From: DASRDE01 sp035938175
Lineage (GTDB): Bacteria; Vulcanimicrobiota; Vulcanimicrobiia; Vulcanimicrobiales; Vulcanimicrobiaceae
Direction of reading: 5' to 3'
NCBI GenBank assembly: GCA_035938175.1
Contig: DASZHD010000030.1
Coordinates: 186,001 to 250,000 of the forward strand
DNA length: 64,000 bases
The notes under the pieces are model-generated. The model was not told where the DNA came from, made no database searches, and was given only the letters and a program-made list of their open reading frames with translations. Made by a program: the position numbers and the translations under genes. Of the stretch, positions 49,639 through 58,236 are shown piece after piece (the first letter of the stretch is position 1; every line of letters starts with the position of its first letter).

Positions 49639-49953
49639 ATGCAGCTTCGCACAATCGCGGCGAGCGCGGCAACGGCCGCTCTTGTCATTCTCACGCTCGG
49701 CGGGGCACTCGCCGCTCCCGCCTCCCCATATCAGAAAGACGCCAAGATTACGATGGCTCAAGCGCGTGCGATCGCACTTCGGGCCATGCCGGGCGCGACG
49801 ATCGCTGACGCCGAACTGGAAAAAGAGCGGGGCGGCAGCGGCTTGCGCTACAGTTTCGACGTCAAGTACAAAGGAAAAACCTACGAAATCGGTATCGATG
49901 CCAAGACCGGTAAGATCTTAGAGAAGGCCGCAGAGGGAGCCAACCCAGATTAA
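49639..49953 (+). CDS. Exported PepSY-domain protein
   Basis: A 104-residue protein with a signal peptide (about 1-26, ending GALAAPA). A PepSY domain follows (ITMAQARAIALRAMPGATI, YSFDVKYKGKTYEIGIDAKT). PepSY proteins near kinases and efflux genes are common. Its stop (TAA) overlaps the putative ATT start of the RND gene by one base. Confidence 0.85.
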   Translation: MQLRTIAASAATAALVILTLGGALAAPASPYQKDAKITMAQARAIALRAMPGATIADAELEKERGGSGLRYSFDVKYKGKTYEIGIDAKTGKILEKAAEGANPD

Positions 49954-52900
49954 CGTCGCTTCTTTCGGACTGCGCAACGAAAAGACCATTCTTTTCGTCG
50001 TCGCGGTCCTTACGGTCTTGGGCGTCTATGCGTACACAACAATCCCGGCCGGCATCTTTCCGACGATGTCGTTTGCGCGCATCGACGTGGTTGCAAATGC
50101 CGGGAATCTTCCGCCGGAGCAGATTCGCGTAGCCGTCGCTTTGCCGCTGGAGCGCGCCTTTCAGGGCCTGCCGTCCGTTTTGCGCGTCCTCACTACCTCG
50201 TCGCAAGGCAACGCAGAGTTCGTCGTCGAGTTCGATCCGAAGAGCAACGTTCAAACCGATTTGACGTACGTCGACCAAGCGATTTCGCAAGTGCGCAGCT
50301 CGCTGCCGCCGCAAGCCGACGTTCAAGCGAACATCATCAACCCCAACAGCGAACCGATCGCGTCGTACGCGCTGCAGTCGTCCGGCATCTCGCAAACGTT
50401 GCTTGCCGAGCTCGCGCAGCAGTCGATGGTGCCGCAGTTTTACGGCGTGCCCGGGCTCGCACGCGTCAGCGTTGCGGGCGGCGCGCAGCGGGAGTTTCAC
50501 GTCAACTTGAATCCCAGCGCCCTGGCCCAATACGGCCTAACCGCCGACGACGTCAATCAAGCATTGACGCAGGCCACGACCGTCACGGCCCTGGGTTTGC
50601 AGAATCTGCATTATCAACGCAACATCGTGGTGCTCGACGCGAACATCCGTTCCGCCGCCGACATCGAGCGCGTGACGGTGCCCACGGCGCAGAAAGGTGC
50701 CGTGCCCGTCTCGGCGCTCGGTACGGTAACGCTCGCCACCGAACCGCTCGCGAACCAAGTGAGTTTCGATGCGCACCATGCGGTGATTTTGAGTTTCTAC
50801 GCCCTGCCCGGGTCCGATGCGGTGAAGATGGCTGATGCCATTGCGCAGCGCGCAAGACGCCTCGCCGGTGCATTGCCCGCAGGCACGCACCTGACGAAAT
50901 TCTGGGATCAAACGACGCTGGTGAAAGAGTCGCAGATCTCGCTGCGTGATGCGATCCTGCTCGGAGCGCTGCTCGCGATTCTCGTGATTTATATGTTCTT
51001 GCGAAATGTCCGAATGACACTGGTCGCTGCGATCGTGATTCCAATTGCGATGTCGATTGCGATCTTCGTCATAGGACGGGCCGGGCAGACGCTCAATTTG
51101 ATGAGCGTCGGCGGGCTTGCGATCGCGGTCGGCCTTATTATCGACGATGCGATCGTCGTCATCGAAAACATCGCGCGTTTGCACCATCAGAATCCCGGCA
51201 TGCCGATGCGCGACACCGTCGCCCTCGCCATGGATCAGATCGGATCGGCGATGGTAGCGTCTACGACGACGACAGTCGTAGTTTTCGTTCCGCTCGCGCT
51301 GCTTTCGGGCGTCAGCGGCTTCTTTTTCCGCGCGCTGGCGTTGACGCTCGCGTCGGCGCTCATAGTCTCCTTGATGCTCGCGCTTTTCCTCGCGCCGGTG
51401 CTGGCGAAATGGCTGGTACGTCCGGCCGATCAGGATGAGGAAGAGCGCGGCTTGGTCTCGGCCGCTCTGGCGAAATATGAACCCTTGCTGCGGTGGGCAC
51501 TTGCGCACCGGCCGCAGATGTACGCGGCGTCCGGCGGCGTGCTGGTCGTGACGTTGTTTTTGCTCTCACGCTTGCCGAGCGATTTCTTGCCGAAGCTCGA
51601 CGAAGGCCAGTTTGAGATCACGTACGTCATGCCGGTGGGAACCACGCTGGCGGCAACCGACGCGGCGGCGACGCGGATGGAGCAGATCATCAAGGCGGAT
51701 CCCGCCGTCGAATCCGTTGGACGCTGGACCGGCATCGATACGAACGGTTTTTCGCCGACGCCGCAAAATGCCGGGGCGATTCGCGTTCGCCTGAGACCTG
51801 CGAATCAGCGGGCAGGATACGAAAAAGTCAGCGATCGCCTGCGCGAGCAGCTCGCGGATGCCGTTCCTGCCGCGCAATACGACTTTCACCAAATCTTGGA
51901 AGATATGATCAACGACGTCTCCGGTGCGCCCGCGCCGCTGGAGATTTCGGTGCGCGGACCGGATCAGAGCAAACTCGTATCGCTCGCAAACGATCTCGCG
52001 GATCGAATCGGCAAGGTTGCGGGCGTGACGGACGTGTTCTCAGGCGTCGTCTACACCGATCCCACGATTCGCGTTTCGCCGGAACTTCGCCGGCTGGCCG
52101 CGCTCGGATGGCAGACGGGCTCGCTCGGCAATGCAATCGCGGCGCAGGCGCAAGGATCGGTCGCGACGGACGTGCCGGGGCCGTATACGATGATTCCGGT
52201 TCGCGTCGCGATCGGATCCGATGCGCCGAATTTGGACAATGCACACGTCGTAACGCCTTCGGGAGTTGCGTCGCTGCAGTCGATCGCCAGCGTTCAGCCT
52301 GCGGGCCTAGCGACGACCGTATTCGAAGAGAACGGCCAACGCATGATTCGGATGACGGGAACAATCACGGGGGGCCTATCGTCGGTGATCGCCGGCGTGC
52401 AAAAGCAGCTGCGCGCTGCCGGGATTCCCCCGGGCTACACGACGTCGATCGGCGGCGAATATCAGGAGCAGCAGCAATCGTTCAAAGAATTCGCCGCCGT
52501 CATCGCGATTGCAGTGGCCCTGGTTTTCGCGGTAATGCTTGCGGCATTCAAATCGTACCGGCTGCCGCTTGTGATTCTTACCGCGATTCCGCTCGCACTC
52601 ATCGGCGTTGCGCTGGGATTGTTCGTCACGGGCACGCCGTTCAACGTGTCGTCCTTCATGGGGCTGCTGCTACTGGTCGGAATCGTCGTCAAGAACGGCA
52701 TTCTGCTCGTCGACGTTGCCAATCGACGCAGAATCGCGGGTGACGGCGTCGTCGACGCGCTGGTTACGGCCGGACGCACGCGTCTGCGCCCGATCGTCAT
52801 GACGACGTTTGCGGCGATCGGCGGATTGCTGCCGCTTGCGCTGGGCATCGGATCCGGCGCGGCCATGGAGCGTCCGCTGGCCATTGCGGTGATCGGCGGC

Positions 52901-52981
52901 CTTTCGACGGCGACGGCGTTTACGCTCCTCGTCATTCCCGTGCTGTACGCCGGAATCGCGGGAAAGCGGCAGGTGGTGTGA
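49949..52981 (+). CDS. RND efflux permease, probable ATT start
   Basis: A 1,010-residue efflux permease of the HAE1 type. The proton-relay Asp pair is in GLIIDDAIVVIENIARLH, and VVKNGILLVDVANRR is present near helix 11. The first standard start codon in frame is TTG 50018, but that would cut into TM1. The frame upstream encodes the missing helix start (FGLRNEKTILFVVAVLTVLG). GAGGGAG lies about 9 nt before ATT 49949, so I place the start there. Together with the TolC-family and adaptor genes it forms a complete tripartite pump. Confidence 0.85.
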   Translation: MNVASFGLRNEKTILFVVAVLTVLGVYAYTTIPAGIFPTMSFARIDVVANAGNLPPEQIRVAVALPLERAFQGLPSVLRVLTTSSQGNAEFVVEFDPKSNVQTDLTYVDQAISQVRSSLPPQADVQANIINPNSEPIASYALQSSGISQTLLAELAQQSMVPQFYGVPGLARVSVAGGAQREFHVNLNPSALAQYGLTADDVNQALTQATTVTALGLQNLHYQRNIVVLDANIRSAADIERVTVPTAQKGAVPVSALGTVTLATEPLANQVSFDAHHAVILSFYALPGSDAVKMADAIAQRARRLAGALPAGTHLTKFWDQTTLVKESQISLRDAILLGALLAILVIYMFLRNVRMTLVAAIVIPIAMSIAIFVIGRAGQTLNLMSVGGLAIAVGLIIDDAIVVIENIARLHHQNPGMPMRDTVALAMDQIGSAMVASTTTTVVVFVPLALLSGVSGFFFRALALTLASALIVSLMLALFLAPVLAKWLVRPADQDEEERGLVSAALAKYEPLLRWALAHRPQMYAASGGVLVVTLFLLSRLPSDFLPKLDEGQFEITYVMPVGTTLAATDAAATRMEQIIKADPAVESVGRWTGIDTNGFSPTPQNAGAIRVRLRPANQRAGYEKVSDRLREQLADAVPAAQYDFHQILEDMINDVSGAPAPLEISVRGPDQSKLVSLANDLADRIGKVAGVTDVFSGVVYTDPTIRVSPELRRLAALGWQTGSLGNAIAAQAQGSVATDVPGPYTMIPVRVAIGSDAPNLDNAHVVTPSGVASLQSIASVQPAGLATTVFEENGQRMIRMTGTITGGLSSVIAGVQKQLRAAGIPPGYTTSIGGEYQEQQQSFKEFAAVIAIAVALVFAVMLAAFKSYRLPLVILTAIPLALIGVALGLFVTGTPFNVSSFMGLLLLVGIVVKNGILLVDVANRRRIAGDGVVDALVTAGRTRLRPIVMTTFAAIGGLLPLALGIGSGAAMERPLAIAVIGGLSTATAFTLLVIPVLYAGIAGKRQVV

Positions 52982-54186
52982 TGCTGCAAGCGCTCGTGCT
53001 GGCCGTGTCGACGTTTGCGAATCTTCCGCTGGATCAAGCGCAGGCGCGCGCGTTGGCCGCCTCGCCCGACGTGGCTATTGCGCGCGGGAAAGTCGCCGAA
53101 GAGCAAGCGCTGTTCGAGCAAGCTCGTGCCGCGTTCGGACCCGCGCTCGTCGGCAACTACGTCGAAGGGCCGCAAGGCGCTGCGGAAGGCACCGTGGCGC
53201 AGCGTTTGACGACGCTCGGCGCATCGATAACGCTCGGCGACCTCATCGCCTACTCACCGGCAGTGGCGCAGGCCAACGCCAATCTGCGTGCCGCGGCATT
53301 CGATTTTGCGAACGCCCAGCGCACCGAACGGATCAACGTCATTCATTTGTACTTCGGCGCGCTGTCTGCAAACGCGACGCTTACGGCACGCCGCCAAGCG
53401 CTTGCGAGCGCGCAAGCGCAAGAGCGCGCGGCCCAACTGCGATACGGCGCGGGCGACGCCCCGCACTTGGACGTTGTGCGCGCCGCGGTTGCGCGCGCGC
53501 AAGCCGAAGCTGCGCTCGCCACGGCGCAGGCGGATCAACGGAATGCATACGCCGCTTTGGAAACTGAGACAGGCGTTGGAGATGGCGAACTCGCCGCGCT
53601 GGCGGAGCAAAGTGCGCCCGGTCCCCTCGCGACGCCCGACGTATCGAAATCACTCGACGCGGCACTCGCGCGGCGCCCCGAAATCGCGTCGGCGCAATCG
53701 AACGTTGCCGCGGAAGAGCACGCCGTTTCCGTCGCGCGGCGCGGCGGTCTGCCCGTAGTTACGCTAACCGGCGGCTTTACCAGCGGTGTCGATTCCGGTT
53801 TCAAGACCTCGGGTCCATCGGCGACCGCAAGCGTCAGCTTGCCGGTGGGCGGCGGTGCGCACGCGCGCGTTTTGGCTGAAGAAGCGCGTTTGGCGCAGGC
53901 GCGCGCGCAGCTCGAAAAGGCGCGGCGCGAGGTGACGAATGAAGTGACGGCGGCAGTCCGGACGTTTGCGGCGCAGTCGTCGGCGCTCGATGCCGCACGG
54001 CGCGCTTTTTCCGAGGCGTCGATGGAATTGCAGGCCACCCAGACCGGGTACCGTAACGGCGCAAGCTCGAGCCTGGATGTGGAATCGGCACGCGCGACCT
54101 ACACGCAAGCGCTGGTCGATCAGATTTCGGCGACGTACGCGAAAGCGGAAGCGCAAGCTACTTTACAACTATTGATGGGGATGTAG
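52981..54186 (+). CDS. TolC-family outer-membrane efflux protein
   Basis: A 401-residue TolC-like protein rich in Ala/Gln helices, with two internal repeats (LDQAQARALAASPDVAIARG; the second about residue 220). SLDVESARATYTQALVDQI near the end is typical. The N-terminal 15 residues are hydrophobic but a signal peptide is not clear-cut. ATG overlaps the RND stop (TGATG). Confidence 0.88.
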   Translation: MLQALVLAVSTFANLPLDQAQARALAASPDVAIARGKVAEEQALFEQARAAFGPALVGNYVEGPQGAAEGTVAQRLTTLGASITLGDLIAYSPAVAQANANLRAAAFDFANAQRTERINVIHLYFGALSANATLTARRQALASAQAQERAAQLRYGAGDAPHLDVVRAAVARAQAEAALATAQADQRNAYAALETETGVGDGELAALAEQSAPGPLATPDVSKSLDAALARRPEIASAQSNVAAEEHAVSVARRGGLPVVTLTGGFTSGVDSGFKTSGPSATASVSLPVGGGAHARVLAEEARLAQARAQLEKARREVTNEVTAAVRTFAAQSSALDAARRAFSEASMELQATQTGYRNGASSSLDVESARATYTQALVDQISATYAKAEAQATLQLLMGM

Positions 54187-54194
54187 GACGACGC

Positions 54195-55427
54195 GTGCGT
54201 AGAGTACCGGTTTGGGCCGCGCTCGGTGCGATTGCGATCGCCGTCGTGGCGATCGTCATCTGGAACCGCTCGCGCGCGAGTGCGCCCGCGCCTCAATCCG
54301 ATGCGGCGCCCGCTGTTGCCTTGGCAACCGTGAAGCGCGGCGAATATGCCGTCACGCTTCGCGAAGCCGGACACGTCGGCGCACCGGCCGGAACGACGAC
54401 CAAAGCCACGTTCGCCGTTTCTGGTATTCTAAGCAGCGTACCCGTGCACGTGGGTGAGTATGTGCGCGCCGGGACGCCGATAGCGCAGCTCGATACCCGC
54501 GCGCTTGCGCTCGACGCGCAGCAGGCGCGAGCCGAAGCCGCGGCTGCTGCTGCAAGCTACGCCGGCGGTTCGGTGCCGGCAGCGCAATTGAGCGGCGCAC
54601 AAGCAAATGTGCGAGCAGCGCAGCAGCGCGCGTCGGCCGATCTCGCGCAAGTAGAGCGCGAGCAACGGCTGTATCACGCAGGCGTTGCCGCTTTGAAAGA
54701 CGTGCAGGCGGCGCAAGCGCAATTGGCGGCAGATCGCGCTGCCGCAACGGTTGCTCAAGCCGATGCGCGCGCCGCTGCCTCGCAGCCGCAGGTGCTCGCG
54801 GCGCAAGCGCAAGCTGCGCAAGCACGCGCGGCCGCGGCGGAAAACTCGCTCGCATTAGGTACCCTGACCGCACCCGTTGACGGCATCGTCACGGCAATCT
54901 ACAAGCGCCCGGGCGAAGCGGTCGACACGACGACTCCGGTGCTCGCGATCGGACCGGCGCAGCAAAACGTTGCGACGCTCGACGTGCCGGGAACCGACGC
55001 GCAGCAGATTTCGAATGGAAATCCGGTGACGCTTTCCATCACCGGGCTTGCGCAAACTGGGCAGGGCGTTGTGACGGCGGTCGTGCCTTCCGTCGATCCG
55101 ACGACGCAAAGCGCCACCGTCGTCGTCAACGGCATTCCGTCCGGCGCCGTCGCGGGCAGCGCCGTTCAAGCGAGAATCGTTGTCGCACACGTTTCGGGCG
55201 TGCTGATTCCCCAAAGTGCGATCGTACAGGATCCGCAAAGCGGCGATGCTCTGGTCTTCGTGCAGCAGCGGCAGAAAGACGGAACGCTGAAGTTCGCGCA
55301 ACGGACCGTAGTCGTCAAGCACGAAGACGGAACGACGGCGGAGATCGCATCGGGCGTGCAGCCCGGTGAACGGATTGCCGCCCAGGGCGCGTTTTCGTTA
55401 CTCGCGCCCTCCGGCGGCGGTGATTAG
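54195..55427 (+). CDS. RND periplasmic adaptor (membrane fusion protein)
   Basis: A 410-residue adaptor with an N-terminal membrane anchor (PVWAALGAIAIAVVAIVIW). The lipoyl-like half is VPVHVGEYVRAGTPIAQLD, followed by a long Ala/Gln coiled coil (about 100-220). LTAPVDGIVTAIYKRPGEAV follows, then beta-barrel domains. GTG start, 8 bp after the TolC gene. It completes the operon. Confidence 0.92.
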   Translation: MRRVPVWAALGAIAIAVVAIVIWNRSRASAPAPQSDAAPAVALATVKRGEYAVTLREAGHVGAPAGTTTKATFAVSGILSSVPVHVGEYVRAGTPIAQLDTRALALDAQQARAEAAAAAASYAGGSVPAAQLSGAQANVRAAQQRASADLAQVEREQRLYHAGVAALKDVQAAQAQLAADRAAATVAQADARAAASQPQVLAAQAQAAQARAAAAENSLALGTLTAPVDGIVTAIYKRPGEAVDTTTPVLAIGPAQQNVATLDVPGTDAQQISNGNPVTLSITGLAQTGQGVVTAVVPSVDPTTQSATVVVNGIPSGAVAGSAVQARIVVAHVSGVLIPQSAIVQDPQSGDALVFVQQRQKDGTLKFAQRTVVVKHEDGTTAEIASGVQPGERIAAQGAFSLLAPSGGGD

Positions 55428-55437
55428 CGCGAGAGCG

Positions 55438-56352
55438 CTACGGTTTGTATACGAAGCCTTGCAGGTGGTCGTCGCCCGAATCCGAGGGCCATTCCACCCA
55501 CATGCGGCCGGTTTTCTCGTCCACGGCGACGTTGTGCATGCCTTGCGCAACGTGCTGCGTTGCTTTCAGCTGAGGATTTCCGCTCTTCGGAATTCCGTAG
55601 ACCGACAGGCCGCCGTTTGCAGCGCACGCCAAGAGCTGACGCTGCTGATCGAAGCTGCACTGATCCACGTGAGGCGCGAGTGCCGCCGTTCCGACGCGCT
55701 TGCCGTTTAGGTCGTACACGCTCAGGACTCCCACGCCGCCGACCAGCAGCGTACGGTTCGCAATGTCGAACTGCAACGGATGGTTGTTCTTGATATCCGG
55801 CGTCGGGATCGTGCGCGTGACCTTGAGCGTGTTCGGGTCGATCACCGCGATTAGGCTCGCGCGCGCCACGTTCTGATAGAGCACGTGCGTCTGCGGATCG
55901 ACGGCGAGATACTCGGGTTTTACGCCGGGCAGCTTGATGGTCGCGACCTGCTTGAACGTGTTCGTGTCGATGACGAAGATCCGCGTGCCGTCGTCTTCGT
56001 CGCCGTAAATGCGGTGATATTTCGCATCGTACGCGATTGCGTCGACCGGTCCGTCGACGCTGACACGGTGCAGTTCTTTCATCGAAACGGGATCGACCTC
56101 GGAGAGCGCTTTCGCGTCGCCGTCGCCCGTGTACACGTGACCGTTCGCTTCGTTCACCGCAACGCCGGCCATCGGGCCCACGTTGACTTGTCCCAGCACT
56201 TTGCCCGTGTCGGCATCGGCAATGAGCAGCGTATTATTGTCGCCGTGCGCCGCGTACACGCGCCGGCGTACGGGGTCGACCGTAACGTAGTCGAAGCCGT
56301 GGCCGTTCGGCGCCGGTACGGCTTGAGGCGGAACGAAGGGAAGTATAGGCAC
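55438..56352 (-). CDS. YncE-like seven-bladed beta-propeller protein
   Basis: A 304-residue YVTN/YncE-type propeller: repeats such as FDYVTVDPVRRRVYAAHG, GVAVNEANGHVYTGDG, AIAYDAKYHRIYGDED. I chose GTG 56352 because AAAGGA lies 9 nt upstream; a GTG at 56418 would add 22 Arg-rich residues. No signal peptide is seen. It is convergent with the adaptor gene. Role unknown, perhaps a binding partner for the adjacent phosphoesterase. Confidence 0.75.
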   Translation of the reverse strand: MPILPFVPPQAVPAPNGHGFDYVTVDPVRRRVYAAHGDNNTLLIADADTGKVLGQVNVGPMAGVAVNEANGHVYTGDGDAKALSEVDPVSMKELHRVSVDGPVDAIAYDAKYHRIYGDEDDGTRIFVIDTNTFKQVATIKLPGVKPEYLAVDPQTHVLYQNVARASLIAVIDPNTLKVTRTIPTPDIKNNHPLQFDIANRTLLVGGVGVLSVYDLNGKRVGTAALAPHVDQCSFDQQRQLLACAANGGLSVYGIPKSGNPQLKATQHVAQGMHNVAVDEKTGRMWVEWPSDSGDDHLQGFVYKP

Positions 56353-56445
56353 TGAAAAAGTCCTTTCTCTACTCAATTTGCGGCGCAGGCTGCGCGCACA
56401 ACCGGCTGAGCGTAACACCGCATGCTTACGTTCACGTGAACGAGG

Positions 56446-58128
56446 TTATGGTACGAATTGCCTTGTTCGCGCCCGGTAACCGGCCGGCGGGTGGTCTGCA
56501 CCCGGAATTCGCACCGGTACGATGCCCAGCGACGCGCAGTTCATCGTTACGGGGATGCGGTTGACGACCGCGTCCGGAATCTCCGCTGCGCTTGCGGGTA
56601 TCGGCGCTCGCGCGCCGCTCAGGCGCTGTGCGTCGAACGCACCGAGCAGATCCGTGATGCGCCTCGATGCGTCTCGGGGTCCTTGCGGAAGGTACGGATG
56701 TTCGTCGGGAAGCGATGCGAGCGCGGGCGTACCGAAGATCGTATCGGCGAATTTTACGATCGACGCCGTGTCGCCCGCGTCGTGCACGACTGCGCCGGAT
56801 TTCGCGTACGGCGAGAGGATCATCATCGGTACGCGCGGCCCGTCGCCGCACGCGTGCCCGTCGGGACAGTGCTCGAACTGCGGCGGAGGGACGTGGTCGT
56901 AGTATCCGCCCGCGTCATCCCACGTAACGATAATCGCCGAATCTTTCCAATACTTGCTCCGCGCGATCGCGTTGACGAACGTGGCGACGAACGCTTCGCC
57001 CACTTCGTGATCGGTATCGCCGACGCCCGGATGATCGTCGTCGCCCAGCGTGTTCTGCTGCACGACCGGATCGGGATCGCGCGGTTTCCAGCCGAACGAA
57101 TTTTTCGACCCGCCTTTGATGTAAAATATGCCGCTCGCGGGCAGCGTGCCGCTGCGAAGCTGCTGCAGCACGAGCTTCAGCGGATGTTCGTTTTTCCAAA
57201 AGACGTCGTTATTGCGAAGATACCCGAAGTATTGCGGCGCGTTGTGATGCGCCTCGTATCCGGGGTCGCCGGTAGGCGTGCCGTTGTAGCCTTCCTGATA
57301 CCATGCCCACGGAATCGCCGGCTTTCCGCTGCGCGTTATCGTGGCAAGATCGTCGCGTACGCCTTGCGTATCCTTGCGCGCCGCGGCATCCGACGCGCCG
57401 CCGAGTGTCAGCATCAGCGTTGCGTATTGCTGATCGATCTGCGTCTTTTTCGATTTGCCGCCCGATTCATACGGCGGATAAGCGGGATCCAGATCGCCGA
57501 AGATCGGGGTGCCCGGTGCTTTGACGCCTTTCGGAACGTCGCCGCTGAACCGAGCGCCTTGGCTCTGGCCTTCTTGCGCCGCAATGACTTCGACGTTATT
57601 CGGCGTGGACGGCCCGGCCATCGCTTGGAAATAGCGGTCGAACAGCGTGAACGTTTTCGCATATTTCCACAAGAACGGCAGCGTGTCGCAATCGTAATAG
57701 GACATCGTGATGAGTCCGACGGATTGTGCGTCCGCCGGCCCGTATTCAGCGCCCGACTTGCGTTCCTGCACCGCCACGAACCGGTCCATCGCTCCGCCGT
57801 GCATCTTCGGCTCGATCACATCGCGCGATTGGGACGGACCGGACGTATCGGGGTCCGTGATGGGGTAAGGCGTAACCCATTGCTTTCCGATCGGATCGTA
57901 CTGCCGGAATCCGTGCGCGCGCGCGAGCGCCGTGCTCAAATTTTCGGCGCCGGGGTACGACCCGAAGTAATTATCGAACGTGTGATTCTCTTGATAGATT
58001 ACGAAAACGTGCTTGATCTTCGAGCGAACGAGGCCGGCATTCGGCGTGCCGGCCGTCACTGTTTGAGCGTGCAAGCTCGAGCAGGCGGGCAGCAAAAGCA
58101 AAAAGACCCACGATAGACGTTTGTTCAT
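56446..58128 (-). CDS. Phospholipase C / acid phosphatase-type phosphoesterase, lipoprotein
   Basis: A 560-residue alkaline-phosphatase-superfamily phosphoesterase. A short signal ends in lipobox LPAC (Cys15). The metal-site segment IKHVFVIYQENHTFDNYFG is characteristic of bacterial non-hemolytic phospholipase C and AcpA-type phosphatases. ITWDDAGGYYDHVPPP and GPRVPMMILSPYAKSG are the other family blocks. It probably releases phosphate from phospholipids or phosphomonoesters outside the inner membrane. Divergent from the TonB receptor with 108 bp between starts. Confidence 0.88.
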   Translation of the reverse strand: MNKRLSWVFLLLLPACSSLHAQTVTAGTPNAGLVRSKIKHVFVIYQENHTFDNYFGSYPGAENLSTALARAHGFRQYDPIGKQWVTPYPITDPDTSGPSQSRDVIEPKMHGGAMDRFVAVQERKSGAEYGPADAQSVGLITMSYYDCDTLPFLWKYAKTFTLFDRYFQAMAGPSTPNNVEVIAAQEGQSQGARFSGDVPKGVKAPGTPIFGDLDPAYPPYESGGKSKKTQIDQQYATLMLTLGGASDAAARKDTQGVRDDLATITRSGKPAIPWAWYQEGYNGTPTGDPGYEAHHNAPQYFGYLRNNDVFWKNEHPLKLVLQQLRSGTLPASGIFYIKGGSKNSFGWKPRDPDPVVQQNTLGDDDHPGVGDTDHEVGEAFVATFVNAIARSKYWKDSAIIVTWDDAGGYYDHVPPPQFEHCPDGHACGDGPRVPMMILSPYAKSGAVVHDAGDTASIVKFADTIFGTPALASLPDEHPYLPQGPRDASRRITDLLGAFDAQRLSGARAPIPASAAEIPDAVVNRIPVTMNCASLGIVPVRIPGADHPPAGYRARTRQFVP

Positions 58129-58236
58129 CGCTCCCATCATACGTATGGAGTATGACTGCCAAATAAAGCGCATATTAACTGGCCTTAATCATGCAATAAC
58201 CACGGCTTAAAATTTGGGTCATACGCTTCAAGCACG

